Source: Rhodosporidiobolus odoratus
Lineage: Eukaryota; Basidiomycota; Microbotryomycetes; Sporidiobolales; Sporidiobolaceae
DNA length: 64,000 bases
Direction: 5' to 3'
Assembly (NCBI GenBank): GCA_034387635.1
Contig: JAOANU010000034.1
Location: 21,669 to 85,668 of the forward strand
The position numbers were made by a program, and so were the translations under genes. The notes under the pieces were generated by a model. The model was not told the DNA's origin, did not search any database, and saw only the letters and a list, made by a program, of their open reading frames with translations. Below are positions 24,331 through 36,054 of this stretch, one piece after another; within the stretch, counting starts at the first letter, position 1; each line of letters starts with the position of its first letter.

Positions 24331-24693
24331 GGTGAGCGGCTAAGGGAAAGACTGGCGAAGAGGACGCGGGAATGTAGCGTCACGGGTAGCTTTCAGAGCT
24401 GTAGCAGCTGACGAGGCGAGTAGAAAGCCCTGCAAAGCGTGAAATGCCGGCGATAGCGGTCGGCGGAGATAGAGCACATACTCGGCCGGACGTCGTGCGC
24501 TGCCGCCGGACTGCAACGAGCGCACCGTGAGACTGATAGGGGTCTCGACACGGCGTATGCTGAGCCATCCGAGAGGGTTCGACGGTTGCATCTTGCAGTC
24601 GAAGTTGTTAGCTTCGAGCGTTGCCCAGGCCTTGTCCCGCTTCTCCTGCTCCCCTCGCTGCACACGCCGATCGCGAGGCTCGGGCGACGTGCA

Positions 24694-25874
24694 ATGACAA
24701 TCCCTCAACATATTGCTAACCTCCTCACGCCCCTTTGCCCGCGCAACGCGACGTTCTCCCTCCGCAACGACCGCATCTCCCCCTCGACGTCATCTCAGCA
24801 GTACTTGTACAAGACCGCCACTGGCGCAGACGCGACACAGCTAGTCGGGGAGGCAGAGTGCTTGAGACGTATGGGCGAGGCGTGCGCGGCAGTTTGTCCG
24901 AAGTTGATCGGAAGCGGTGAGGAAGAAGGGGGGGGAAAGTGGATGTTGTGTGAATGGCACAGTGAGTACAGTAGCCTTTCCCTCGTATCGGCGCTCACTT
25001 TCTTGTGCGTAGCTCTCGGATCCATTCAACCGTCCGAACAACCTCGCCTAGCGGAGTATCTCGCGCAAATGCACCTCGCGCCTCCGCCTTCGGGGCAAAA
25101 ATATGGGTTTCCCGTACCAACCTGCTGCGGAGTGACTAAGCAGGATAATACGGAGGAAGAGAGCTGGTCCACCTTCTTCGGCAAGAGGCGGATAGGGGAT
25201 ATGCTAGACCGGATAGGCGATCCGGAGCTGGGGCGATTGGGGAAAGAGCTGCAGGAAAGGTGCGTCTGTCCCCCCCTCTCTCCATGCCTTCCTCCTGTAC
25301 TCATAAAAGCCCTATGTCAGAGTCATACCAAAACTACTGGACGGCCTCGATATCAAGCCTTCTATCCTACATGGTGATCTCTGGGTGCGCCTCATTCTGC
25401 TTTTCCCGTCGTCCCTTGCTTACCTTGTCTTGTCTTGTTGACAGGCCGGCAACGCTCGCTACTCAAGGGACCGAAGCGCCCCCATAACCTTCGACCCATC
25501 CTCCTACTACGGTCACTCCGAGGCAGAGTAAGCCTTCTCCCCTCTTCTTTTCTTTTCCTCCTTCTTCGCTGACGGTGCTCTTCCGTAGCCTCGGCATCAC
25601 GCACATGTTTGGCGGCTTCTCCCCCGCTTTCTACGAACGCTACCTTGAGCTAGTGCCAAAGACTGCGCCGGTGGAGGAATATGAGCAGCGGCAGCAACTG
25701 TATGAGCTGTACCACCATTTGAATCATACTCTGATGTTTGGCGGGGTGCGTTCAGTAGTCTTTTCTAATGCGCTATCGCTGCTTATATATCTCTCTTTGC
25801 TGCAGTCCTACAAAGGCGGTGCTATCAGGTTGATGAGAGGCTTACTACAGTGGGCGGATGAGGAAAGTGTGTAG
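24694..25874 (+). CDS. Fructosamine/ketosamine 3-kinase family protein
   Basis: Phosphorylates the sugar of glycated lysines so that the adduct breaks down (protein deglycation). The start is ATG 24694 (MTIPQHIANLLTP). Exon 1 holds SSQQYLYKTATG and LVGEAECLRRM, the nucleotide-side Lys and Glu region. After an intron at about 24963-25012 come LAEYLAQMHL, YGFPVPTCCG and WSTFFGKRRI. A later small exon reads LDGLDIKPSILHGDLW, the catalytic HGDLW, followed after introns by AGNARYS, ITFDPSSYYGHSEAE (the DPxxYYGHxExxL block) and GITHMFGGFSPAFYERY. The stop is TAG/TGA at 25872-25874 after ADEESV. All catalytic motifs of the Fructosamin_kin family are present. Its last exon overlaps the predicted minus-strand gene at 25808-26179. 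Confidence 0.9.
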
Positions 25875-26179
25875 ATTGCAGTGGTCGCGCAACCTCCCCG
25901 TTCCACCTCCTCCTTGACCGATGGGTGAACATGCAGCACCACAAACGTCCATTCTTGCTGCTCAGCTGAGCGAAGGCGACGTGCCCGCTTGGCGATGAGG
26001 TGTGGGAAGAAATATTCGAGGGCAACGAGGAGGATGAAGAAGGAGCCGAGGAGGGCGAAGAAGAGGGTTATGGAGCGGAAGATCCAGGTCTGTAGTGGGG
26101 CAGGAGTATGAACGGATGAGAAGAGTCAGTTGGGAAGGTCGAAAAGGAAGAGCAGACAGGGGCTCACGATGATGGCCAT
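25808..26179 (-). CDS. Small single-pass membrane protein, unknown
   Basis: Predicted as two exons: complement 26168-26179 (MAII) and complement 25808-26089, joined over a GTGAGC..CTACAG intron, giving 97 residues. The product reads TWIFRSITLFFALLGSFFIL with a hydrophobic helix of about 22 residues, then EYFFPHLIAKRARRLRS, a basic stretch typical of a cytosolic or matrix flank. I do not recognise the family. The 3' 67 bp overlap the fructosamine kinase coding region on the other strand. The start is uncertain because an open frame continues upstream of MAII. The evidence is limited to intact splice signals and the clear helix. Confidence 0.45.
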
Positions 26180-26717
26180 CCTGCAGAGGCGGAGACGAAG
26201 GCTAGGTGGTATGACGGTACTCTGGACGTTGTGAGGGAGCACTGTTGAAATCGACAGGTAGAACGAGAGAAGGGGACAGGAAGCAAAAGTTTCTATTTCG
26301 GAGTGCGCTGCAGTCTTCGCCAACTTAAGTTTGCTGTGCAGCCCAACGGGCGACAGACGATCTCGGACTGACAAACATGCCAGCGGCTCCAAAGCGCATT
26401 GATGGGCGAACATAATCTGCTCGTCTGGATCTGTAAAGCAAGATTGAGAAGGCCATCCTGCAGTTTCTTTTCCGTCTCGAACATCCCGTGAAAACAGGCA
26501 TGTAGACGGTACACCGAAACTCGATCCTACAGCCACCCTTAGCCAGCCGGTTCAGTGTCCTCGAGTGGGGGACAAATCTCCCCCCTTCCGATATTCTTCT
26601 TCCCCCGACCTCCCCCAACATCTCTCGCGCTTTCCGCCCCCTGCCCGGGGCTCCGTTCCGTCCACCCCCACGACAGCCCTCACACCCTCTCACCCTAACT
26701 GATCGCGCTGTCAAGGC

Positions 26718-28014
26718 TCAAGGTCCCGTAGCCTGCGCCACAGCGTCCTTCTTCCCATCTCGATCTCCGTCTCGAGGTTTGTCGAGGTCCTCCGGGCCGA
26801 ACGAAAGGGGGAGGAGCTGCAAGCAAAAGAGAGTTCCACCGTTTTAGTGTCGGGTCAATACTTGAGCAGGTTGGACAAAGTAGGAGTAGGAAAAGAATCC
26901 AGGGGGGAGAGCCGAGGAAAAGGGGAGGAGGACAGAAGATATGGGAAGCGGGGGCGGGGAAAAGCAAGAGCGTACCTCTCCCATAGTCGTCTCGACCGCC
27001 ACATTCTTCGTATCCTTCCCTTCAGTTTCTGCCGCCGTCAAAAAGGGAGTTTGACCCCCGACGTAAGAAGAGGGGATGAGGAGGATTGGCATCTACCAGG
27101 AGGCGATTCGCGCAAGGCGTGGGGCGTTGTCAATCAGTGTTGAATCGACGGCAGGAACAGGCAGAGAAGAGATGTCCAGACACACGTTCAAAGGACAGAA
27201 CTCCCTCAGAACCTGCCTACAGATCCCGCACGGTGAAATGACAGCCGGAACGTCGCTGTTTCGCCATCACACACATAGTCAGTACCTGTTAACGGGACCA
27301 GAAAGGGAAAGAGATGATTCCAGAGAGAGAGAACGCACGAAGTGACTGCCAAGCCAACGAATTTGCGTTTTCCTTCGGACACACCTTTGACAATGGCAGT
27401 TCGTTCAGCGCAGATGGCCCCGCCTACGTCAAGCGTCGAATGTGGGTCAGCACTCGCCGAACACCTGGGAAGACTGCTGTCGCCTTGCGTGTCGGCACAT
27501 CGGGCTGTGGGCAGAAAAAGCAACCCCCGCAGCAATCTCACTTGACTACCTCCTCCCTCCCTTTTGTGTCACCAAACTTGCGCGCCTCTCAGCGCCCTCA
27601 CTGCGTATCGTCCACCTGCTTCGCATCGCCACAGGAAGGGCTGGACCTGCATCGCAAATTCCCTTTCTTTCCAGTTTCTTTCCAGCACCACTTTTCCCTT
27701 CCCTCACTCGCAGAGCAGAAGACCCGCCTCCCCATAGAAGCCTACTCCAATCGTACTCTCTACCACGAGGCAGGCGGACCGCGATCGAGTCGGAATCGGA
27801 GGAGACGAAGCCGAGGTAGAATGCAGACGGACGTACCATAACTAGCACACTCGACATTAGCCCCCATGACAAAGCTGCCGTCCTCGGCCAGCAAGCAGGC
27901 TCCGACCCTGAACTTTGAGTAAGGCGAGTAGGAACCGGTGCGAGCTTGTAGGGCTTGTTGGATTAGAGTGGAGCGGGAGGAGGGGGAGAGGGGGAGGGGT
28001 GGGAACGGGACCAT
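26718..28014 (-). CDS. CDD1: Cytidine deaminase
   Basis: Zinc hydrolase converting cytidine/deoxycytidine to uridine/deoxyuridine in pyrimidine salvage. Five exons on the complement: 27837-28014, 27339-27423, 27186-27255, 26976-27092 and 26718-26816, all in phase, giving 182 residues. It reads YSPYSKFRVGACLLAEDG and NVECASYGGAICAERTAIVK, in which CAE holds the Zn-binding Cys and catalytic Glu. Next is ISPCGICRQVLREFC, whose two Cys complete the zinc site, followed by MPILLIPS and ETTMGELLPLSFGPEDLDK. The order and spacing match homotetrameric CDAs. The ATG at 28012-28014 (MVPFPPL) is preferred; an in-frame ATG at 28095 would add 27 residues that could act as a targeting extension. Confidence 0.92.
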
Positions 28015-28712
28015 GTTGGAGCGCGATACAAGGTGAGTGAGTGAGCAGAAGTCGGCGCTGTAAGCCAGCGTGAAGAGCCAGAGACGAGGGACCAAGTGGG
28101 GGGGAAAAGCGGACGAGAGCGGGTTAAGCGGATCTATTCAAACAAGATAGATAAGGCCATTGTGCACAACAGCAGGGGGCTTCTCTGCCCAGCAGTGTTG
28201 CCGCATGACACGCGTAGCCATCATCGAGCAAGCAACCTCAGCGCTTTTTCGTTTTTTTTTGTATCCCATCTTTCCCTTTCTCGTGACTGCAAACTACGAC
28301 GGACGCATTCACAGCACAAAGGTCATCTGCATCAAATGCGCGACGAAGAAGGAGGCGGCAGGAGGAAATCCAGTGAAGAATTGCTAAGAATGTCAGACTG
28401 CAAGAGATGCTTGACGAGGATCAGAGTTGCAAGGGGTATTTGGAAGAATCGAAGGGTGGCTTGACGTTTGCGAGATTGCGAGATTGCGATGAGAAAGGGG
28501 TATGAGGACGACGACGACATGGTCGGGGTGTATCTGGGTGATGAAAAGGCAGCCAAGGGCGTTACAGAACTGGCGAGTTGGCTTATTGTTGCGGTGGGTA
28601 TCTGCAGGCGAAGAATAACATGATCAGTCGCAGGCAACATTCGAGAGACAACGACTAAGCTTCGACAGGCAAAGTATCTGTGGAATAGAGGGCGGGAAGG
28701 AAAAGAAAGAGC
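28015..28712. other. Intergenic region between CKS1 and cytidine deaminase genes
   Basis: No gene seen. It contains the 3' flank of CKS1 and the upstream flank of cytidine deaminase, both on the minus strand, plus a T-rich tract near 28250-28262. Open frames here lack family motifs. Confidence 0.5.
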
Positions 28713-29352
28713 TCACTTGGCGCCATACTCCTTCTCGCGCTTAAACAACATGATATGCGGTTCAGGAGCGTGTCGCATGTAGTGGAACTACACATCGCAA
28801 CGCAAACGACAATGGAAGATCCGAGATGTCAGTGCATATGTACCACTCAAGCCCGAAAGATTCCACAGCACGAGATGAGTGGTGGAGGAAACAGGAACGG
28901 CGAGATCAAACTGAGGTAGGCGTGGAAGAAAGAGAGCATGAGAAGAATGATGCCGCACCCAACCTGGACTCTGTCGAATGCCAAGGCCTCGCCATTCGTC
29001 TTCGGTTGCCAATCGCTCTTTTGGGAGATACTTGACGAGTTGCTTCGGGACAATCACGTGTCTGCAAGCCGAGCGAGTCCTCGTTATTCAGGGCTGATTT
29101 GCGGAGCTTGCCTTTGTATGAAATGCGACGCAGGGCCGAGGAGAGCGTGGCGAAAGAAAAGGAGACGACGAGGCAGAAAAAGAGGAGGGAAACTAGGACG
29201 TACCGATACTCGAACTCGTCATCCGAGTACCTCTCGCTGTAGAAGATGTCCCCTTCGAACCTGGCTACTACCCGTCTAACTTCTTCTGGATCGCAGTTGC
29301 CATACGTTGGTGGAGCGAGAGGGGGAGCGTCGTCGGCAGCGTTGGTAGCCAT
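28713..29352 (-). CDS. CKS1: Cyclin-dependent kinase regulatory subunit CKS1/Suc1
   Basis: Phospho-adaptor that binds CDK1 and helps process multisite phosphorylation at G1/S and mitosis. Three exons on the complement: 29204-29352, 28959-29061 and 28713-28787, giving 108 residues. The sequence has IFYSERYSDDEFEYRHVIVP, QLVKYLPKERL, the hallmark TEDEWRGLGIRQSPGW, and HYMRHAPEPHIMLFKRE, ending EYGAK. The spliced junction gives SPGW-F-HYM where most relatives have SPGWxHY. The N-terminal ~25 residues (MATNAADDAPPLAPP) are low-complexity and not part of the fold. It is divergent to NBP35, with 194 bp between the start codons. Confidence 0.95.
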
Positions 29353-29546
29353 CAACAGCGGTGTATGGCGAGGTGAACGCAGGCTAGGGTATGTATGGGA
29401 GTACGGTCGTCGGTCTGGGCGTGTCCACTGGACGCCTGGAATAGTCAGCGAGGTGTAATCGAAGGAAAGAGATGAAACCAACTTCACAACTTCAACTTTC
29501 AAATTCCTCTCGCCCTCGTTGCACACTGCTGGCAAAGCTAAACAGC

Positions 29547-31384
29547 ATGGCAGTAGCACTAGCACCTCCCACACACGCTCATATAGACCCGGCAACCTCG
29601 GCAGCCGTTGCCACTTTGCTTCCCTCCCACATTCCCGAGTGAGCCTCGAACCCTTCCCCTTGCTCTCCAGTCTGCACGGGGACACTGACTCGGTTTCTCC
29701 CTTGTGCTACAGAAATGCTCCCGAAGCCTGTCCCGTTCGTCCCCCTTCTTGCCGTTACCCGTGAGTTTTTTCTCGCTTAGCTAACCCCTTCTTCGTCCAC
29801 CGCGCAGGGTACCGAGTCCGACCAAGCCGGTACCGCCGCCAGTTGCGCCGGTTGTGCCAACCAAGAAGCCTGTCAAACCGCCCCAAAAGGTCCCGACCCC
29901 GACCTAGCCCACGTCGCCGACCGGCTCAAAGACGTCAAGAAAAAGATTCTCATCCTCAGTGGAAAAGGGGGAGTGGGTAAGAGTACTGTCAGTGCGGTGG
30001 TTGGGTGGGGGTTGAGTATGCCAGAGAAGAAGAAGGTGGGAGAGGACGGGGACGAGGAAGAGGAAGAAGAAGAAGAGGGGAAGGAGGTATGTCTTTTTTT
30101 TTTTCCTTTCTTCCGCAGGCGCCGTTCGCTGCGCGAGCCGCGGATCTGCGGGCCATGGGGTATGTGCCCAACCAAGCGCTAGCGAGCGAGGCATGGTTCC
30201 TCTCTGGCGCCTGCGGCAGTATATAGCGCCCGCGGCACTATAAACAGTACCTCGCGTCGTCCGCCGCGAGCCATCTGCGGAAGAGTTTTCTCCGAGCGCA
30301 GCGGTAGCGAGCGAGGCAGGCTTCCTTTCTGGCACCCTCGGCACAATACTTCGAAGTCTGGCTCACGCGGCAACCGTTGCCGCCTCGTCTGAGGCCTTGC
30401 CGCGGCGTGCAAGTCCCCATGAATCGCAGGAACTGCCTTTACTGACTCTACTTTGCTGTCCTCCCCTCCTTACCACCGAAACGCGTGATCAGACCGGCCT
30501 CATGGATATCGACATCTGCGGTCCCTCTCTCCCCCTCCTGTTCGGCCTCCAAGGTTCCCGCCTTCATTCCACCAGTTCCGGCATTCTCCCTCTGAGCGTC
30601 TCTTCCTCCCTCTCCCTCATCTCGATCGGTTTCCTCCTCCCCACCTCGTCCTCGGCCGTAATCTGGCGAGGACCAAAAAAGAACGGCATCATCAAGCAAT
30701 TCCTCAAAGACGTCGAGTGGGGTTCACTCGAATACCTCGTCGTCGATACCCCACCCGGTACGAGCGATGAACATTTGAGTGTGGTGCAGTACCTCGCTGC
30801 GGCAGGGGGGATCGATGGAGCGGTCATTGTGACGACACCGCAAGAAGTCGCCCTGCAAGACGTTCGGAAAGAACTCGACTTTTGTAGGAAAACTTCAATC
30901 CCCATCTTAGGGGTCGTGGAGAACATGGCCGGGTTCGTCTGTCCTTCTTGCAACGGTCACTCGGATATTTTCGTCCCCTCGACGGGAGGGGCGGAAGGGT
31001 TGGCAGCAGAGTTTGGGATCGAGGTGTTGGGTAAAGTTCCGTTGGATCCGAGGGTCGGAGAGTGTGGAGATTTGGGATTGAATTTTTTGGAAGAGTATGA
31101 GGGGACTAGGACGGCTGAGGCTTACAGAGGGGTGGTGGATCGTACGTTTTTTTCTTTCTCTGCCTTCTTCACTTTTTCATCTTCCTCCGCTTTTCGTACT
31201 CTCTTTCTTTCTTTCTTACTGTTTGCGCTTTTCCTTGCACTCCCTCAACGAGGTGCTGACTCTCTCCTCCTCTCTCTCTCTCTCTCTCTCGGCCATTCGG
31301 ACGACTTGGACACTCGCAGGGATCAAGGCCAAACTCTCGGATGGATCCGCCGTCATTCTCCCGCCCAAACAGAAGAAGAAGTAA
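29547..31384 (+). CDS. NBP35: Cytosolic Fe-S cluster assembly P-loop ATPase NBP35
   Basis: Scaffold ATPase that assembles 4Fe-4S clusters for cytosolic and nuclear proteins, acting with Cfd1. Five exons: 29547-29638, 29713-29734 (22 nt), 29808-30086, 30493-31141 and 31320-31384, all in phase, giving 368 residues. The N-terminal cluster motif is [19 protein letters not shown]: its first Cys is encoded by the 22-nt microexon and the remaining ones by exon 3. The P-loop is [14 protein letters not shown]. Then come [15 protein letters not shown] (switch I), [14 protein letters not shown] (switch II), and the C-terminal [13 protein letters not shown], the CxxC that bridges the dimer cluster. A Glu-rich stretch after the P-loop ([11 protein letters not shown]) is unusual. 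Intron 3 (30087-30492) is 406 nt and carries a dispersed repeat; the last intron has a (TC)n tract. Confidence 0.95.
30087..30492 (+). repeat. 406-nt NBP35 intron carrying two copies of the dispersed repeat core
   Basis: The core AGCGAGCGAGGCATGGTTCC...GCCTGCGGCAGTA at 30174-30221 matches the VPS10 intron at 13996-14043. A more diverged second copy follows at about 30303-30350 (GTAGCGAGCGAGGCAGGCTTCC). The interior is rich in CGCGG/CCGCG palindromic motifs. The insert is flanked by normal splice sites (GTATGT, GATCAG). Confidence 0.78.
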
Positions 31385-32040
31385 GGTAGGAGGGGTTTAA
31401 CGCGCTAGACAAGCTTGCCTCAACCCTCTTGGCTTGAAGAGACGGCCAGCCAGTGCGGTACGGCGCTCGGTCAACATCCATCATCCTTTAGACTTGGTTT
31501 CCTCGTCGATTTCGATTCTCGACCTTATTCTCGTCCCCATTGTTGTTTTCACTCATTGTACTTCTGGATTGTTGTAACGCTCTCGTCTGTCTTGTTTTGC
31601 TCACCCAATTCGCGCACACAGGAGGGATCGAGAGAAGAGAACTGGCGTGCTGGCGCTGTTGGGTGCTTAGGGAGGGGAGGGGAACGCGAGGAGAGAGAAG
31701 AAGCGAGAAAAGGACGAGGATACGGCGGGAAAAGCAGCGCTTCGGGAGGGAGCTGAGATGCGGGTCTAATACTGTACACAGAGTAATTGCTAGGCAGGGT
31801 TCTCAAGAGGAGCAATCGAGAGTGTGCGTCGTTCGCCGGCGCGAGAAAGATCAGGAGACGACGATTCCTCAACCTCGCTCTCTCGCTCGCCTAGAGACTC
31901 TCTGGCAGCGTCACCCAGGCAGATTAAGTCACGAGCTCTCGATACCCCGGCCTACTCGCTCGTTCTCAGGTGGTCAAACGACTTCATCAACGGCTCGCGA
32001 CTCTCCACCACTTCAAATCTCAACTCACAGTCAGCTAAGC
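31385..32040. other. Intergenic region between NBP35 and DNM1
   Basis: No gene recognised. It should contain the NBP35 3' UTR and the DNM1 promoter/5' UTR. Short open frames on both strands have no motif support. Confidence 0.5.
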
Positions 32041-35000
32041 ATGGAGCAGAGTGGTGACTTGATCAGGGTAGTAAACAGGGTGCGCATCTCTACTCCTACT
32101 CCCGCTTGGCCATGGATTAGCTCACCCGTTCCCCTCTTCCCCTCTTCGACCTCGTCCCTTCCCGCATCTCACTCACACTTGCCATCCTGCTTCACGCATG
32201 GCCTGCACTGCACTCGGATGCTATCCTTGACCTCAACCAGCTGCAAGAGAGTACGTATCTCCCATACTTGCCTTTCCCGTCCCCATCTCCCCCTCATCAG
32301 ACTGATCCTTCCTTGTTACCTTGCAGCCTTTAGCACTGTCGGAGGCGAGACGGTCGATCTGCCCCAGATTGTCGTCGTGTAGGTTCTCCCCCCTTTGTTG
32401 CCCTGCTTTCTCTATTCGTCCTTCTTCTTCCTCCTCCATCTTCTTCGTGGTTTTGCTCTGTCTCCCCATCCCCCCGGCGCCTGACCCCTTGTTCGTCTTC
32501 CATCTTCGCAGCGGCTCGCAATCGGCAGGCAAGTCCTCAGTGCTCGAAACGTACGTTCCTGGCCGTTGTACCGTGCACAACTTCCTCCTCGTCTTGCATA
32601 ACTGATTCCCCTCTTTCGGTCTCTACTCGCCCACAGCATCGTCGGACGTGACTTTCTCCCTCGCGGTCAAGGCATCGTTACCCGTCGACCCCTCGTCCTT
32701 CAGCTCGTCCACACTCCCTCGACTCGGCCCGCAGGAGAAGAAGCCGGCGAAGGATCTTCAGAGGAATGCGGTGAATTCCTTCACCTCGACAAGCGCTTCT
32801 TTGACTTTGCCGAGATTAGAAAGGAGATTGAGAATGAGACTCTGAGGGTTGCTGGCGGGAACAAAGGGATTTCGAGGCTGCCGATTCACCTCAGTACGTT
32901 TCTTGTCTTTTCTTCCGCCTCGCCGGTCGCTACCATGGAACTGATCGCGCGACTTGACTATCTCCCGCATTTACAAACCGCCACACCGCGCAGAGATCTT
33001 CTCGCCTCACGTTCTCAACCTCACCCTGGTCGACTTGCCCGGGTTGACCAAGATCCCTGTCGGCGACCAACCGACCGACATCGAACGACAGATCCGGAAC
33101 TTGGTCCTGGACTACGTTGGGAAACCGAACTGGTTCGTCTGCGTGGATCTTACTGCTCTTTCGCCTGCCGTCGCCCGATCCGCCCTTACGCAAGCCTTGC
33201 TTACTTTCGCGGGCTGCACGCAGCGTCATCCTCGCCATCTCACCTGCGAACGTCGACCTGGCCAATTCCGAATCCCTCAAACTCGCTCGGGCGGTCGACC
33301 CTCAAGGCCGACGCACGATTGGCGTGCTGACCAAACTGGACCTGATGGACGCCGGAACCAACGCGCTCGACATCCTGACCGGTCGGGTGTATCCGCTCAA
33401 ACTCGGGTTCATCGGTGTGGTCGGACGGAGTCAGGCGGATATCTTGTCGGGAAAAGAAATGAGGGAGCAGGTCAGGAGTGAGGAAAAGTTCTTTGAGAAT
33501 CATGGCGGGTACAGGAATATTGCGCACAGGTGTGGGACCAAGTTCTTGGCAAAGACGCTGAATCAGGTGAGCACTCCCCCCTGCTGCTGCATACTCTTCT
33601 TTTCTCCCGCCTGGATCGGCCGCAGGAGCTGACGGCTGCCCTTGGCTTTCGGCAGGTCCTCATGAACCACATTCGGGACAAATTGCCCGACATGAAAGCG
33701 CGCCTCAACACCCTCATGGGTCAGACCCAGCAAGAGCTCGCCGCCTTTGGAGACCTCGGCGCCTCGCAAACTCCGTCTCAACGCGGAGCGCTCATCTTGC
33801 ACCTCATGACTCAGTTTGTGCGAGACTTTGTCGCGTCGATCGATGGAACCGCTCTCGAAATCAGTACGAAAGAGCTGTGCGGAGGCGCGAGGATCTACCA
33901 CATCTTCCACGACGTATTCGGTCACGCCCTCCAATCCATCAACCCAACCGTCAACTTGACCACTCAGGACATTCGAACGGCGATTCGAAATTCCACCGGA
34001 CCGAGACCGAGTTTGTTTGTGCCCGAACAGGCGTTTGATTTGTTGATTAAACCGCAGATTAGGTTGTTGGAACCGCCGAGTTTGAGGTGTGTCGAGTTGG
34101 TTTATGAGGAGTTGATGAAGATCTGTCACAATTGTACTTCGGCGGTACGTTACAGTCTCACTTCTGCCTTTTTCTTTTCCCCGCGCCCTCTCGCTGTCGC
34201 CGCTTTCCGTCGCATTCGCGGTCGAGCTGACCCACTTTACCTCTCTCGTTCCTTCACCTTGCATTCTCTTTCTCCGCCTCCCTCATCTCCATCACACCCC
34301 ATTTCCCCGCACGCACAGCAACTTCAACGCTACCCGCGTCTACACGCCCAACTCATCGAAGTCGTCTCTGAACTCTTGCGCGAACGACTCGGTCCCACTT
34401 CGGAATACGTTCAGAGTTTGATCAGCATTCAGGCGGCTTACATCAATACGAACCATCCCGAGTTTGTCGAGGGGAGTGCGAGGGCTGCGAGGGAGAGTGC
34501 GAGGGGTGGGGCGTTGGCGGCGGGGAGAGGGAGGGTGAGTGGTTTGAGATTCCCTCCCTCTCTTGTTCTTGTTTTGACAGTCTGAGACCTAACCTTGCGT
34601 TACGCATCCCACCCTTGACCGAGACAGCCCACCATCGAAGACGACGAACTTCACTCTTCTTCCAATCCCGACTCGGACACGGAAGGAGGAGGAGGAGCCG
34701 ACTCGGCTACGACGACTTCGACCGCAAACGGGGGTTTGAACGGGGGTTACCTCGTTCCGTCCTCCTCTGGTTCCGCGTCTGAGCGTCCTTCTTCTCGTCA
34801 AACCTCTGCCACGCACCCTCAGACTCATGCGTCGTTTTCGACAAACTCGGATTCGTCGTCCATTCTACCGCCCGGGTCGTTGCCTCCTTCTGCTGCTTCC
34901 GGGGCGGGCCAGGCAGGTGGAGCGAAACATCGCGCGGCCTCTTCCTCGCTACATGACCGTCCCGTCGTGGTCCCTCCCCATCCGTCCTCGTCCTCCTCGA

Positions 35001-36054
35001 CTCTCATGGGCGGATCCAGTAGTCGATACCCCCACGCTCACAACCACAACAACAACCCGTACAGCAGTGCTCCTTCCTCCGCTTTCACTTCGTCCCCTTA
35101 CACTGGCGCTGGTGGCTCGATGCTCTCAAACGCCGACCGCCACGCGACCGCCAAAGAATCCTTCCTCAACTATTTCTTTGGAGGGGCCGCTTCGGGAGCT
35201 GGAGGTGCCTTGTCGGGCGAGAGGGGGAGGGGAGTGGTTGGATCCGGCGGGAGCTTGGGAGGTGGAGCGAGCGCGAGTGGGGGCAGTGGTGGGGGGAACC
35301 CGTTGCAGGGTCGCAAGGGGTTGGAGGGCAATGCGGCGGCGTTTGAGATGAAGAGTTTGGAGAGGCATTTGGAGCCGGTGCGCTTTCTTCGCTTCCTCTC
35401 TCCCTCTCTCGCGCGCTCTCTCTCTCTCTCTCTCCCACCACTTTCTTCGTTCTGACAAAGCTAGACTGATATTTTCCCTCTCCGACTCGCTTCACTCGCT
35501 TCGCTCGCGTACAGGCCGCCCCAACTCTCTCGTCCTCCTCCGCCCAAGGCACCGCCTCGGGTCTGACCCCTCGGGAAGAGATGGAAACGTCGTTGATTCG
35601 AGCGTTGATTGCTAGTTACTTTGGGATTGTGAGGCAGACTATCGAGGATTTGGTTCCCAAGGCGGTTATGCGTACGTTTTTTTTTTTTTTCCTTCTCTCC
35701 TTTTCTCCCTTCCTTCTGACTCGTCCTACCTTCTCTCTTCTCTCGCGCGTGGGTGCACATGACAGACCTGCTCGTAAACCACTCTCGCGAGACGATTCAA
35801 AACCGCCTCGTCGCGTCTCTGTACAAAGAGGGTCTGTTTGACGAGTTGTTGCATGAGGACGAGGCGTTGACGAATGAGAGAAAGAGGGTTGAGGGGTTGT
35901 TGAAGGCGTATAGGGAGGCTTTCCAGGTGCGCAGCTTTTTTCCCTTTTCTCTTCTCTCGCTCGTGTCGGAGCGAGGGATGGGGCGGTCAGGGAACCCAAG
36001 ACTGATGGCGATGCGGTTGATTGGCCCGCGCAGACCTTGTCTGAGGTGCTCTAG
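32041..36054 (+). CDS. DNM1: Dynamin-related GTPase, mitochondrial/peroxisomal fission type
   Basis: Large GTPase that polymerises around mitochondria and peroxisomes and divides them. Thirteen exons, all in phase, give 890 residues; the start is [13 protein letters not shown]. Exon 2 is a 10-nt microexon (32241-32250). The G domain has [15 protein letters not shown] (P-loop), [27 protein letters not shown] (G3), [11 protein letters not shown] (G4) and [10 protein letters not shown]. The middle/stalk follows (exons 33656-34144 and 34319-34534), then a Ser/Gly-rich disordered insert of about 250 residues (exon 34628-35377) containing [11 protein letters not shown], a motif typical of fungal Dnm1 rather than Vps1. 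The GTPase effector domain ([36 protein letters not shown]) ends TLSEVL with TAG at 36052-36054. The Dnm1 assignment over Vps1 rests on the long insert, that motif and the start. Confidence 0.92.
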
